A DNA stretch of 64,000 nucleotides from JAVVWB01 sp036652335 (GTDB lineage: Bacteria > Synergistota > Synergistia > Synergistales > Synergistaceae): NCBI GenBank assembly GCA_036652335.1, contig JAVVWB010000008.1:1-64000 (forward strand), written 5' to 3'. Below, piece after piece: positions 15,837-24,998 of this stretch; position 1 is the first letter of the stretch; every line of letters begins with the position of its first letter. A program made the position numbers and the translations under genes. The notes beneath the pieces are model-generated. The model had not been told where the DNA came from. It was given only the letters and a program-made list of their open reading frames with translations, and did not search any database.

Positions 15837-17207
15837 TTGAACGATGTTATCGTTGCCCTTGCAACAGCATGGGGCGAGAGTGGTATTTCTATAGTTAGGG
15901 TATCTGGTGCTGGTTCTTGTGTTTTAGCAGATAAAATTTTCCGTTCTAAGAAAGATTCCATTTTAAGTTATCCACCAAGATTTATGTTGTTGGGTAGTTT
16001 GGTTTCTTTTGATGGCATTACCATTTATGATGAGATTTTAGCAGTACGTTTTGAGCAAGGTAAAAGTTATACAGGTGAAGAATCTTTGGAATTTCATTGC
16101 CACGGAGGTTTTGCTTCTGCACAAAGATGTATAGAGGCCTTTTGCTCTTTGGGAGCGAGAGTTGCAGAACCAGGCGAGTTTACTAAGAGGGCTTTTATTA
16201 ATGGGCGGATTAATTTGTCTCAAGCAGAGGCAGTTTTAGGTATTATTAGGGCTAGAAGTGATGAGGCTCTTTCTGCTTCAGCTCGTACTTTACAAGGTGA
16301 GTTTACATCGGAGATTAAGGATTTTTTAAGTTCTCTTACTGTTTTAGCTGCTCAGCTTGAAGTTGATTTGGATTTCCCTGAGGGAGGAGAAGGACTTCTT
16401 AGTGAGAGTAAGAGGTTATCTCTTTTAACTGATTTGTGTATCCGAGGAGATAAACTTATAGCAAAGTGCCGTGGTGGTTTGATGCTGAGAGAGGGTTTAA
16501 AGGTCGCAATTCTTGGAAAACCCAATGTTGGCAAGTCATCTCTTTTGAATGCCTTGCTTAATGAGGAGCGAGCTATCGTTACAGAGATTCCCGGCACGAC
16601 AAGAGATCGTATAGAAGAGCGCTTTATTCATAAAGGCGTACCTGTTAAAATTATAGATACAGCAGGTATTAGGACTACATCTGATACCATAGAGTCTATT
16701 GGTGTTTCTCAATCTCTTAGGTCTATGGGTGAGGCTGATATGTGTTTGTGGGTTTTGGATGCCTCTTCTAATTTGTCAGACGACGAGTTAACTATTGGGA
16801 AACAAATTTCTTCTTCAAGGCATGTTATTGTAGTAAATAAGCAGGAATTTTTACCTCACGGTTTAGAATGCAAGTTGCGTTCACTTTTCCCAAGTAGCAA
16901 TATTCTTTTTACTTCCGCGTTATTAAAACAGGGTATTGATGAGTTAAAGGATTTTATTGTTTCTTATGCTTCTGAAAATTCTTTGTTTGATGGAAGTTAT
17001 GGAGTAACATCAAGGCAGTTGGATTGTCTTTCTAGTGCTTTGACTTATATTAAAGATGCAAAAAATGCTGAAGAGTTGTCTATTGGGGATGACGTTACAA
17101 TTTCATGTATTTCTGACGCCAGAATTCAGCTTTCTTCTTTGTTGGGGCTTGATGCTTCCGAAGATTTGCTTGATGTGGTGTTCGGCTCTTTCTGTGTAGG
17201 AAAGTAG
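15837..17207 (+). CDS. mnmE: tRNA modification GTPase MnmE
   Basis: 456 residues, TTG start with GGAGGT 7 nt upstream. N-terminal folate-binding domain (about 1-118, with GESGISIVRVSG and GEFTKRAF), helical domain, inserted G domain with GKPNVGKSS (G1), GTTRD (G2), DTAG (G3) and NKQE (G4), and the terminal CVGK with catalytic Cys453. With MnmG it installs the cmnm5 group at U34 of tRNAs. Full length. MnmG is not in this window, although RsmG, often its neighbour, lies at 62396. Confidence 0.97.
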   Translation: MNDVIVALATAWGESGISIVRVSGAGSCVLADKIFRSKKDSILSYPPRFMLLGSLVSFDGITIYDEILAVRFEQGKSYTGEESLEFHCHGGFASAQRCIEAFCSLGARVAEPGEFTKRAFINGRINLSQAEAVLGIIRARSDEALSASARTLQGEFTSEIKDFLSSLTVLAAQLEVDLDFPEGGEGLLSESKRLSLLTDLCIRGDKLIAKCRGGLMLREGLKVAILGKPNVGKSSLLNALLNEERAIVTEIPGTTRDRIEERFIHKGVPVKIIDTAGIRTTSDTIESIGVSQSLRSMGEADMCLWVLDASSNLSDDELTIGKQISSSRHVIVVNKQEFLPHGLECKLRSLFPSSNILFTSALLKQGIDELKDFIVSYASENSLFDGSYGVTSRQLDCLSSALTYIKDAKNAEELSIGDDVTISCISDARIQLSSLLGLDASEDLLDVVFGSFCVGK

Positions 17208-17237
17208 TTGTTTCTATTTAAGAGGTGTTTCTAATTA

Positions 17238-17280
17238 AAAGAAGTGAGGAGCTTGTATACCCCTCACTTCTTTGTTTTTT
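17238..17280 (+). terminator. Terminator of mnmE (shared with proS, convergent)
   Basis: Stem aagaagtgagg / cctcacttctt with a GTTTTTT tail on the + strand; A-rich on the other side, so it may act in both directions. Confidence 0.85.
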
Positions 17281-18721
17281 AGTATGATTTTGCAAATATA
17301 GCTTTTCTTGAATTTTCCGCCCCTGTGAAGAAGCATTTACCTCTTTTTTCTGATTCATCGAGTGGGTAACATCTCGGTGTCGCACCTGTTAGCTCTTTTA
17401 TTTTCTTTTCGTCTTCTTTTGTTCCTCCAAAGTAAACTTCTATGAATCCGCCCTCTTTTTCAAGTATTTCTTTGAATTCCTCGAGCGTCGTGGCTTCATG
17501 TGTGTTTTCAATTCTAAAGTTACGTGCCTTTTCAAGGAGTGAGTTTTGTATGTTTTCAAGCAATACGGGCAATTCCTGTTCGATGTTTGCCCATGTTACG
17601 TCAAACTTTTCTCCTGTGTCTCTACGTACAACACGTAGTTTTCCTGAGGCAAATTCTTTTTCTCCGAGTTCTAGACGTACAGGCACACCTTTCTGTAGGT
17701 GTGAGAAGAATCTGTCTCCTGGTCTCATGTGGAATTGTGTGTCTATTTGTATATAGCGTCCACCAAGTACAGCATTTAGTTTTTGCTTGAGTTCATCAGC
17801 TTTTGGCATTATTTCTTTTTCCATTTTTTCGTCGTTTGTTGATATGGGGACTATTACAGCTTTTGTAGGTGCTATTTTGGGTGGTAATATAAGCCCGTCG
17901 TTGTCGGAGTGTGTCATTATTAGAGCTCCAATAAGTCTTGTAGATATGCCCCAGCTTGTGGTGTATGCAAATTCCATTTCTCCATCTTTGTTTTGGAATT
18001 GAATTTCAAATGCTTTGGCAAAGTTTTGTCCCAAGAAGTGACTTGTACCTGCTTGGAGTGCTTTTTTGTCGCTCATCATTGTTTCACATGTGTATGTATT
18101 GTCTGCACCAGGGAATTTTTCCCCGTCTGTTTTTTCTCCAGGAATTACAGGTAGAGCAAGGTAATCTTGCATTATTCTACGATATACTTCTAGCATTTTT
18201 TTTGTTTCTTCTATTGCTTCTTCTTTTGTTGCGTGTGCAGTATGCCCCTCTTGCCATAAGAATTCTGATGTACGAAGGAATAGTCTTGGACGTTTTTCCC
18301 ATCTCATTACGTTACACCACTGATTTATTAAGATAGGGAGGTCTCTCCATGATTGTACCCATTTGCTGTACATGTAACCTATTACCGTTTCAGATGTAGG
18401 TCTAACGATTAGAGGTTCTTCCAGTTCTTCCCCTCCTGCATGTGTTACTACGGCACATTCAGGTGCAAAGCCTTCTACGTGTTCTGCTTCTTTGGAGAGG
18501 AATGATTGAGGTATGAGAAGAGGAAATGATGCGTTTACGTGTCCAGTTTCTTTGAATGCATCATCAAAATATTTCTGTATCATTTCCCATATAGCGTATC
18601 CTGTAGGGCGTACTACCATGCAACCTCTTACAGGCGCATAGTCCGCCAGTTCCCCTACTTTTATTACATCAAGGTACCACTGTGAATAGTCTTGTTCTTT
18701 CGGTGTTATGTTTTTTGCCAT
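17279..18721 (-). CDS. proS: Prolyl-tRNA synthetase (short, archaeal/eukaryote-like type)
   Basis: 480 residues. Class II synthetase: N-terminal SQWYLDVIKVGELADYAPVRG (first part), motif 2 region FLRTSEFLWQEGHTAHAT, substrate-site THFLGQNFAKAF, anticodon-binding domain (about 280-390), and a C-terminal zinc-like domain ending in SY, typical of the ProRS type 3 group. It lacks the editing insertion of long bacterial ProRS. Charges tRNA-Pro in the cytoplasm. Monocistronic and convergent with mnmE. Confidence 0.96.
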   Translation of the reverse strand: MAKNITPKEQDYSQWYLDVIKVGELADYAPVRGCMVVRPTGYAIWEMIQKYFDDAFKETGHVNASFPLLIPQSFLSKEAEHVEGFAPECAVVTHAGGEELEEPLIVRPTSETVIGYMYSKWVQSWRDLPILINQWCNVMRWEKRPRLFLRTSEFLWQEGHTAHATKEEAIEETKKMLEVYRRIMQDYLALPVIPGEKTDGEKFPGADNTYTCETMMSDKKALQAGTSHFLGQNFAKAFEIQFQNKDGEMEFAYTTSWGISTRLIGALIMTHSDNDGLILPPKIAPTKAVIVPISTNDEKMEKEIMPKADELKQKLNAVLGGRYIQIDTQFHMRPGDRFFSHLQKGVPVRLELGEKEFASGKLRVVRRDTGEKFDVTWANIEQELPVLLENIQNSLLEKARNFRIENTHEATTLEEFKEILEKEGGFIEVYFGGTKEDEKKIKELTGATPRCYPLDESEKRGKCFFTGAENSRKAIFAKSY

Positions 18722-18829
18722 TTCTTATATTCCCTCCGTCTGTAATTTACAGATTTATTTTCGCATATTTGTTTATTTTACCATTTGTTTTATTTTTTGC
18801 CACAAATCACTTTAATTAGTTAGCACCTC

Positions 18830-18857
18830 TTGACATTAAAATTTTATCTCCTATGAT
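18830..18857 (+). promoter_or_regulatory. Sigma-70-type promoter of the yerC-like gene
   Basis: TTGACA (18830-18835), 16-bp spacer, TATGAT (18852-18857), 31 nt before the ATG, with AAGGAGG before the start. Confidence 0.75.
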
Positions 18858-18888
18858 TGCTAAAGAGATAAATTAAGGAGGTCATCCT

Positions 18889-19182
18889 ATGTCACAACAG
18901 TGGAAAGATGAGTTTACGGACCAACTTTGCGACGCAATTGTTGCAATTAATGAAAGAGATGAAGCATATCGTTTCTTAGAAGATGCTGCTACTTTTGCCG
19001 AGATAAAAGCATTAGCACAAAGACTACAAGTAGCAAGTTTACTTCTTAAAGGGATGTCATATCCACAAATTGTTCAATCTACTGGTGCAAGTACTGCAAC
19101 CATCAGTCGTGTTAAAAAGTTTGTAGAATACGGGAATGACGGCTATAAAGATGTTATTAAGAAGTTAAATAAAGAGGACTAA
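18889..19182 (+). CDS. TrpR/YerC-family DNA-binding protein
   Basis: 97 residues with a clear AAGGAGG. A TrpR-like helical repressor: helix-turn-helix in SYPQIVQSTGASTATISRVK (about 63-82), preceded by the EIKALAQRLQVA helix. YerC/YecD relatives are found across Firmicutes and Synergistota. The ligand is unknown; TrpR ligand residues cannot be judged by eye. The gene is followed 3 nt later by an unknown gene in the same direction and has its own promoter. Confidence 0.9.
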   Translation: MSQQWKDEFTDQLCDAIVAINERDEAYRFLEDAATFAEIKALAQRLQVASLLLKGMSYPQIVQSTGASTATISRVKKFVEYGNDGYKDVIKKLNKED

Positions 19183-19185
19183 GTT

Positions 19186-19728
19186 TTGCATAATATTTCT
19201 AAGCTAATTTATTCAAATTTAAAGAGCTTTTCTAGCTTGGAGAGTCACACTTTAAGTAAAGAAGATAGTTTTTTTATTTTGCTTAATGATTACAAAGACT
19301 TTTTATTAGATTCGGCTGAGTGTTGTTCTTTTACTCTTGTAGATAAGAGCGATTTACAGTCTATTGCTCCAGGAGTTATCTCCTGTGCAGAAAAGTTTGG
19401 TTTTATAAGTAATATTATTTTTGTACCGTTTTTCAAAGACGATGATGTCGTTTTCTTGGATATTACAGAGGACAATTTTAGTTCATATTTGAGTTATGTC
19501 TCTGCGTTATTTTCTATTTGCAAGTGTGCAGTACCTTATATGTTAGGGACTGATTGTGCAAAAATCATTGTTCCAATTGAGAAGGACCCTGTCGGTGTTT
19601 CAAGATGTATGTACAAAGCATCTATTTTAAGTATGGTACAAGAGATGCGGAAGGAGTTTGAGATGTATAACGTCTCTGTTGAGACTCCTTTTTATAGTAA
19701 TTCTTTGGATTTAGCAGATTTTATTTAG
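19186..19728 (+). CDS. Hypothetical cytoplasmic protein in operon with YerC-like regulator
   Basis: 180 residues from TTG 19186, 3 nt after the yerC-like gene. The start is uncertain because no strong ribosome site is visible, which fits translational coupling. Mixed alpha/beta sequence, no signal peptide, several cysteines (for example FSICKCAVPY). Its 3' end overlaps the convergent RNase H-like gene by 8 nt. I recognise no family. Confidence 0.65.
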   Translation: MHNISKLIYSNLKSFSSLESHTLSKEDSFFILLNDYKDFLLDSAECCSFTLVDKSDLQSIAPGVISCAEKFGFISNIIFVPFFKDDDVVFLDITEDNFSSYLSYVSALFSICKCAVPYMLGTDCAKIIVPIEKDPVGVSRCMYKASILSMVQEMRKEFEMYNVSVETPFYSNSLDLADFI

Positions 19729-20179
19729 TTTCCGTCGAAGCTAACGCTATTGCATAGGCTGCAAGGTCATCTATATCCCTTGGCGGTGTCCTAAGTGATG
19801 TAGGTATTAGTTTCCATAAACCTTTGGGTGGATGAATTTCCCAATATATATTTCTACCTTTTAGCGTGGTACCATATTCGTTTACTGTTTTAATTTCTGT
19901 GTCTTGCGTTGTTTTGATTTTTTCTTTAATTTCACTGTGAGAGGTACCATTACCTATTAATACAATAAGTTTTTTATATTCTAATTTTTGATGAGGAGAA
20001 TTTTTGTTCTCCTCATTTTCTTTTTTCCATTTATCAAGGAGAGTAAAGTTTCTGTCTTCGATTGCACGATACAATACGCCTTCTTCTGATTTAGGTACTA
20101 TGGCAGAGAAGATTAGTTTATCGTTTTCAAGTAGGGCTACACCAATTTTGTAGCGTCCTGGATCAATTCCCAGTTTCAT
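19721..20179 (-). CDS. RNase H-fold (YqgF/RuvX-like) protein
   Basis: 152 residues from ATG 20179 (AGGGGC upstream). Begins MKLGIDPGRYKIGVALL, the beta-strand and first acidic residue of RNase H-fold resolvase-like proteins, and ends with a TPPRDIDDLAAYAIALA acidic helix, as in RuvC/YqgF folds. The acidic residues D6, E and D (DIDD) could bind metal. Its target, DNA or RNA, is unknown. It overlaps the acyltransferase gene by 17 nt. Confidence 0.72.
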   Translation of the reverse strand: MKLGIDPGRYKIGVALLENDKLIFSAIVPKSEEGVLYRAIEDRNFTLLDKWKKENEENKNSPHQKLEYKKLIVLIGNGTSHSEIKEKIKTTQDTEIKTVNEYGTTLKGRNIYWEIHPPKGLWKLIPTSLRTPPRDIDDLAAYAIALASTETK

Positions 20180-21062
20180 CAAATTCGCCCCTGTCAAAAG
20201 ATTCCCATCTCGGATACATCCACATCCATTGCTCCGGAGTTTTTCTTATCCATTCTGATATTACATCGTTGCAGTCGTCAAGACTGGTTTGTATGTCTTC
20301 ACCATATTCTTTCCCGTCCCTACCTTTTAGTTCGGGAAGTAGGGTGAGTGTGTATGTTAGGTTATCTTTATTTTTTATGCAAAAAGCAGGTATTATTGCA
20401 CATCCTGTTTTTTGTGCAAGTTTTGCAATTCCAACAGGTGTGCTTGCAGGTTTTCCTAGAAATAGAGAGAGTACACCAGCCTTTTTAGCATCTTGGTCAA
20501 CTGGTATTCCTATTATTTCTCCGTTTTTTAATGCCTTTATTACTGTTTTTAGATCAGATTTCTTTCCTAGTGCTTTTATTCCAGATTTTGTACGCAGTTC
20601 TGCTATTAGGTCTGTTAGGCGGTCGTCTCTTTGTTCCGCTCCAAGAGCGGACATTTTGTAGCCTTTTTGGGCTACTAAACATGCAGCGTATTCCCAGTTT
20701 CCTATGTGAGCTGTTGCAAAAATTATACCTTTGTTTTTTACGTATGCTTTCTGTAGATTTTCTTCCCCTACTATTTTTACATATTTTTTTATTTCTTCCG
20801 CAATTTTAGGCATTCTTGCAAATTCAGCTGCTGCACCACCAAAGTGTCTATAGGATTTTTTTACTATTTCTTCTGCCTCATCCATAGGAATAGAGAGAAC
20901 GTCAGAACATCTTTTCGTAGCTTCTTTTACTTTTCTTTTTGTTACATATGTAACTGTGCTTCCTAGGACTGTTCCTATTTTCACAGCATTTTTTTGAGAG
21001 AGAGTAGATATTAACCATCTAAAAACTGTTAGACATCCCCATATTAGCGGTTGCTTTTTCAT
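20163..21062 (-). CDS. LpxL/HtrB-type lipid A acyltransferase
   Basis: 299 residues from ATG 21062 (AAGGAT upstream). LPLAT family: N-terminal membrane helix, catalytic HxxxxE motif in ATAHIGNWEYA (H near 121), VDQDAKKAG and a late WIRKTPEQWMWMYPRW, all typical of lauroyl/myristoyl transferases acting on Kdo2-lipid IVA at the inner membrane. Its presence indicates LPS or a similar lipid A, hence a diderm cell. Confidence 0.92.
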   Translation of the reverse strand: MKKQPLIWGCLTVFRWLISTLSQKNAVKIGTVLGSTVTYVTKRKVKEATKRCSDVLSIPMDEAEEIVKKSYRHFGGAAAEFARMPKIAEEIKKYVKIVGEENLQKAYVKNKGIIFATAHIGNWEYAACLVAQKGYKMSALGAEQRDDRLTDLIAELRTKSGIKALGKKSDLKTVIKALKNGEIIGIPVDQDAKKAGVLSLFLGKPASTPVGIAKLAQKTGCAIIPAFCIKNKDNLTYTLTLLPELKGRDGKEYGEDIQTSLDDCNDVISEWIRKTPEQWMWMYPRWESFDRGEFDETGN

Positions 21063-21074
21063 GTTTATCAATCC

Positions 21075-21602
21075 TTATCTATCGTATAAGTTGCCTCCGT
21101 ATATGTCTGCAAGCACGACAAGGGGCATATCTTTTATTTCGAGTCGTAATACCGTTTCTGGTCCTAAATCTTGATATATTAGCTCACGGGATGATATTAC
21201 AGCACTTGAGAGGAGGACAGATGTCCCCCCTGTTGCACCAAGGTAGACAGCTTTGTATTTTTTTATCGCTCCAAGGACTTCTTCAGAACGTTTACCTTTG
21301 CCTATCATTCCTTTTACTCCTTTGGCAAGGAGGTATGGCGTGTAGGGGTCCATTCTGTAGCTTGTAGTTGGCCCTATTGGCCCTATTATTGCATTGGGTG
21401 GGGTGGGTGCCGGCCCCGCATAGAATATAACTTCATTTTCTAGAGAGAATGGCAAGGTTCCACCATTTTGTAGGGTTTCGACCATTCTTTTATGAGCAGC
21501 ATCTCTTGCCACTATTATGTTTCCTGATAGGTGTACTATGTCCCCTATTTTTAAATCTTTTACTGTTTCCTCTGTTAGTGGTGCAGTTATTTTTTTAATC
21601 AT
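21075..21602 (-). CDS. Class I fumarate hydratase, beta subunit
   Basis: 175 residues. Matches the C-terminal (swivel) half of class I fumarases: KIGDIVHLSGNIIVARDAAH (first part), PIGPTTSYRMDPYTP and GKGKRSEEV. Together with the alpha subunit (overlap of 8 nt) it forms the [4Fe-4S] enzyme interconverting fumarate and malate. This fits the succinate/propionate pathway encoded just to the right. Confidence 0.94.
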   Translation of the reverse strand: MIKKITAPLTEETVKDLKIGDIVHLSGNIIVARDAAHKRMVETLQNGGTLPFSLENEVIFYAGPAPTPPNAIIGPIGPTTSYRMDPYTPYLLAKGVKGMIGKGKRSEEVLGAIKKYKAVYLGATGGTSVLLSSAVISSRELIYQDLGPETVLRLEIKDMPLVVLADIYGGNLYDR

Positions 21603-22464
21603 CGCTTTTTCTTCCTATTAGTGTGCCTTGTGCGTGTCTTAGAGCATGACAACATATATTTATTGCAAGAGGCATTCCAGCTATATGGGTCGGTAGTGTC
21701 TCTATGTGAACATCTAGTGCGGTTGTTTTTCCACCATATCCGCCAGGACCTATTCCTAGTGCATTTATTTGAGAAAGTATTTCTTTTTCCATCTCTGCAT
21801 ATTCTGGGATTGGATGTCTTTCTCCTTCTTTTCTGAGTAATGCCTTTTTCGCGGCTAGTGTTACTGTTTCAAAGTTTCCACCTATTCCTATCCCGAGTAC
21901 TATCGGAGGGCATGGGTTAGGTCCTGCTATTTTTACGGTGTCTATTACAGATTTAATTATTCCATCTGCTCCATCTGCTGGTTTTAGCATGTAGAGTTTA
22001 CTCATGTTTTCGCTTCCCATACCTTTAGGACTTATGGAAATTTTTATGTCGTTACCAGGTATTATCTCCCAGTGAATGACGGCCGGAGTGTTGTCCATTG
22101 TGTTTTTTCTATTATACACTGGGTCTATTACCACTGATTTTCTTAAATATCCGTCTTTGTAAGCTTTTCTTATTCCTTCATTGATTGCTTCTGTGATGTC
22201 TCCATCTATAATGTGGAGATTTTGTCCTATTTCCACAAATACAACGGCAAGTCCGCAGTCCTGACAAATTGGCATTTTTCTTTCTTCTGCTAGCTCAGCA
22301 TTTTTTAGTATGTCAGTTAGTGCCTGTTTTGGGAGAAATTCTGTTTCTGTCTCTTTTGCTTCACTTATTATTTTTTTTAGTCCCTTTGGTAAGATTCTGC
22401 TCGCCTCTAATGTTAGGTCATAAACAAGCTTTGTAATTTCTTCGGTTTTTAGCGTATAGTTCAA
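21595..22464 (-). CDS. Class I fumarate hydratase, alpha subunit
   Basis: 289 residues. Iron-sulfur ligands fit C67 or C70 (KMPICQDCG), C185 (GPNPCPP) and C271/C272 (NICCHA). Also GIGIGGNFE and GIGPGGYGGKTTALD. Oxygen-sensitive [4Fe-4S] hydratase subunit. The gene starts 152 bp from the divergent acetyltransferase-like gene, so a divergent promoter region lies at 22465-22616. Confidence 0.95.
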   Translation of the reverse strand: MNYTLKTEEITKLVYDLTLEASRILPKGLKKIISEAKETETEFLPKQALTDILKNAELAEERKMPICQDCGLAVVFVEIGQNLHIIDGDITEAINEGIRKAYKDGYLRKSVVIDPVYNRKNTMDNTPAVIHWEIIPGNDIKISISPKGMGSENMSKLYMLKPADGADGIIKSVIDTVKIAGPNPCPPIVLGIGIGGNFETVTLAAKKALLRKEGERHPIPEYAEMEKEILSQINALGIGPGGYGGKTTALDVHIETLPTHIAGMPLAINICCHALRHAQGTLIGRKSDD

Positions 22465-22616
22465 GGAAGTTCCTCCTCAGATATTCAGTACATTTTTGTT
22501 GATATTATTGTCAGTTGTATGTAAAATGTACACACTATTTTTGATGACGTTATATTTTGAATATTATATATCAATTTTATGCTTTATAGCTAGTTAGATT
22601 GGAGGTTTACAATTTT

Positions 22617-23348
22617 ATGAATTATAATTTTCCAGATTTGAACATTTTTGTGAGAAAACATTTAAGCGATGGTCAAACAGTTATGACCAAGTGTACTTTG
22701 GGTATTTTAGATTTCTCTTATAAAGATCAGGTTCAAGATTTACATGATAGGATTGCAACACATTTAAGTAAGAATTTATTCGCACCAAGTGATGAGGAGG
22801 AAATACGAAAAGGTATGACTTTCGGGGAGGGGCTTAGTGTCGGGGTGCGTTGCGATGACAGAGTTATCTCTGTAAGAAATATTTTAGTTTCAAAGTCATG
22901 GATAGCTGAGAATATGGAATATTATGGATTTAAGTCAGGTACATATGGTAATCCAGCTATAACGGATTTTTGCGTGGTAGATAAAGAATTTAGAGGAAAT
23001 AATATTCAATTCTTAACTGAACATTATGCTGAAAATTTGCTTTCTGAGGATTTTGATTCTCTTATTACAACCGTTTCACCAAAAAATATTTTTAGTTTAC
23101 AAAATGTGCTTGCCTGTGGTTTTGGAATTATAAATGTAACTGTAACTTATGGTGGGTATGCACGCTTTATTTTGCGAAAGACTTTCAATAGTCAGTTACA
23201 TTTATTTACGCACGGACATTTGCAAATTCCTATTAGAGATTCTGAGAGTCAGAAGAAAGCTTTAACTAATGGCTATATAGGTTATAGAATAGTTAGAAAA
23301 CCTCATAGCGGGTTTAATGTGCTTTTTGCCAAAGCAAAGTTTGTGTAG
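22617..23348 (+). CDS. Probable GNAT-fold protein
   Basis: 243 residues from ATG 22617 with GGAGG upstream. The segment FCVVDKEFRGNNIQFLTEHY resembles GNAT motif A (beta-strand, R-G-x2 loop, helix). N-terminal and C-terminal parts are not recognised. Single gene followed by a strong terminator. The assignment to acetyltransferases is tentative. Confidence 0.6.
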   Translation: MNYNFPDLNIFVRKHLSDGQTVMTKCTLGILDFSYKDQVQDLHDRIATHLSKNLFAPSDEEEIRKGMTFGEGLSVGVRCDDRVISVRNILVSKSWIAENMEYYGFKSGTYGNPAITDFCVVDKEFRGNNIQFLTEHYAENLLSEDFDSLITTVSPKNIFSLQNVLACGFGIINVTVTYGGYARFILRKTFNSQLHLFTHGHLQIPIRDSESQKKALTNGYIGYRIVRKPHSGFNVLFAKAKFV

Positions 23349-23363
23349 AATATTTTTACTCAT

Positions 23364-23405
23364 AAAAAATGTGGTTTGAAGTATATACTTCAAACCACAT
23401 TTTTG
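23364..23405 (+). terminator. Bidirectional terminator between GNAT-like gene and decarboxylase operon
   Basis: Long near-perfect stem (aaaatgtggtttgaagta / tacttcaaaccacatttt) with T runs on both strands. Confidence 0.9.
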
Positions 23406-23417
23406 TTTAGCTTTTTG

Positions 23418-24542
23418 TTATTTTGTTAAGAGTGTTAGCATTGCACCAGCTGCAACTGCTGTGCCTATTACGCCTGCTACGTTTGGTCCCATAGCGTGCA
23501 TAAGTATGTAGCTTCCAGGGAATTCTTTTGATACAACTTTCTGACATACTCTCGCTGCCATAGGTACTGCAGATACACCTGCTGCTCCTATTACAGGATT
23601 GATTTTTCCACCAGATAGTTTTTTCATTACCTGTCCAAACATTACTCCACCAGCTGTACTGAATATAAAAGCAACGAGTCCTAGACAGATTATTTTAATT
23701 GTTGCGATGGTTAAGAAAGAGTCTGCACTCATTGTAGCACCGACGGAGATTCCTAAGAATATCGTTGTTGCGTTTAGGACTTCGTTCTGTGCTGCCAAAG
23801 ATAGTCTTTCTGTACAACCACATTCACGTAGTAAGTTACCAAACATTAACATTCCAATAAGTGGAACAGAGGCAGGAAGTACTAGTCCACAAGCAATTGT
23901 TGAGACTATTGGGAATAGTATTCTTTCTGTTCTTGTTACTGGTCTTAGCTGTTCCATCTTTATTGCTCTGTCTTTTTTTGTTGTCAACATTTTTATGATT
24001 GGTGGCTGTATAAGTGGTACCAATGACATGTAGCTATATGCTGCGACCGCAACTGCAGGAAGTATATTTTTTGCAAGTTTTGCACACAAATATATCGCTG
24101 TAGGGCCGTCTGCTCCACCAATTATTCCTATTCCGGCAGCTTCCTGAATTGTAAAGCCCATGAGCATTGCGCCTATTACTGCAAAAAATACTCCGATTTG
24201 AGCTGCAGCACCAAGCAAGAATGTTATTGGGTTTGCAAGAAGAGGTCCAAAGTCAGTAAGAGCACCAATTCCCATAAATATTATTACTGGGTATAGCTCA
24301 TGATCAATTCCTATTTTTACAAAGTATAAAAATCCACCGGGGTCAACTATTCCTGATAAGGGCAAGTTAACGAGAAGACATCCAAATGCTATAGGCATTA
24401 AAAGTAGTGGTTCAAATCCTTTTGCAATTGCCAAATAGAGCAATACAAAAGAAACGAGTAACATTACTATTGTTGGCCCATTCAAAGCAATAAAACCAGA
24501 TTGTTCAACTACCCCTTTTAATGCAGTTAAATAGAGTTCCAT
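23418..24542 (-). CDS. mmdB: Methylmalonyl-CoA (or oxaloacetate/glutaconyl-CoA) decarboxylase, Na+-pumping beta subunit
   Basis: 374 residues, the typical length of OadB/MmdB/GcdB. About 9-11 helices. Motifs: GFTIQEAAGIGIIGGADGPT (within, Na+-path Asp in GGADGPTAI) and a late MHAMGPNVAGVIGTA. In the inner membrane it decarboxylates carboxybiotin and couples this to Na+ export. It is the last gene of the mutase-epimerase-decarboxylase operon, so methylmalonyl-CoA is the likely substrate. Confidence 0.94.
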   Translation of the reverse strand: MELYLTALKGVVEQSGFIALNGPTIVMLLVSFVLLYLAIAKGFEPLLLMPIAFGCLLVNLPLSGIVDPGGFLYFVKIGIDHELYPVIIFMGIGALTDFGPLLANPITFLLGAAAQIGVFFAVIGAMLMGFTIQEAAGIGIIGGADGPTAIYLCAKLAKNILPAVAVAAYSYMSLVPLIQPPIIKMLTTKKDRAIKMEQLRPVTRTERILFPIVSTIACGLVLPASVPLIGMLMFGNLLRECGCTERLSLAAQNEVLNATTIFLGISVGATMSADSFLTIATIKIICLGLVAFIFSTAGGVMFGQVMKKLSGGKINPVIGAAGVSAVPMAARVCQKVVSKEFPGSYILMHAMGPNVAGVIGTAVAAGAMLTLLTK

Positions 24543-24572
24543 TTATTTTTCCTCCAATAAGTGCATTATTTG

Positions 24573-24971
24573 TTATTCTATTACGATGAGGGTGTCTCCT
24601 GTGTTGACGGAGTCTCCCTCTTTACATCTTACTTCTTTAACTGTTCCTGCTGTTGGTGTGTATATTTCGTTTTCCATTTTCATTGCTTCAAGAATTAGGA
24701 GTAGCTGACCTGCCTCAACTTTTGTTCCCGGTGTTACGTGAATTTTTAATACTTTGCCAGGCATTGGAGCTTCAATTCCACCTGCTGCAGGGGCTGAAGA
24801 TGTTGCAGGTGTAGGCTGTGCAACGGGAGCTGCAGCTGGTGCTGCTACAGGAGCTGCAACTGGTGTTGCAACTGGTGCTGCTACAGGAGCTGATGACTGA
24901 GTTGCACCCATTTCTTCTACATTTACATCATATGATTTTCCATTTACTGTTACTTTATATGTACGTATCAT
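24573..24971 (-). CDS. mmdC: Biotin carrier subunit of methylmalonyl-CoA decarboxylase (gamma)
   Basis: 132 residues: short N-terminal domain, a flexible Ala/Pro/Val linker (about 32-62), and a biotinyl domain with EAMKMEN, where the Lys is biotinylated. It shuttles the carboxyl group from the carboxyltransferase to the membrane beta subunit. Confidence 0.95.
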   Translation of the reverse strand: MIRTYKVTVNGKSYDVNVEEMGATQSSAPVAAPVATPVAAPVAAPAAAPVAQPTPATSSAPAAGGIEAPMPGKVLKIHVTPGTKVEAGQLLLILEAMKMENEIYTPTAGTVKEVRCKEGDSVNTGDTLIVIE

Positions 24972-24998
24972 TATCTCTTTACCTCCGTTTTTATGTTA

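Noticed and set aside
24405..24430. tRNA-like GGTTCAAATCC in the decarboxylase beta gene (and GGTTCGACTCC in glgB near 43672)
   Set aside because: No acceptor or D-arm partners fit; both lie inside conserved coding sequence.
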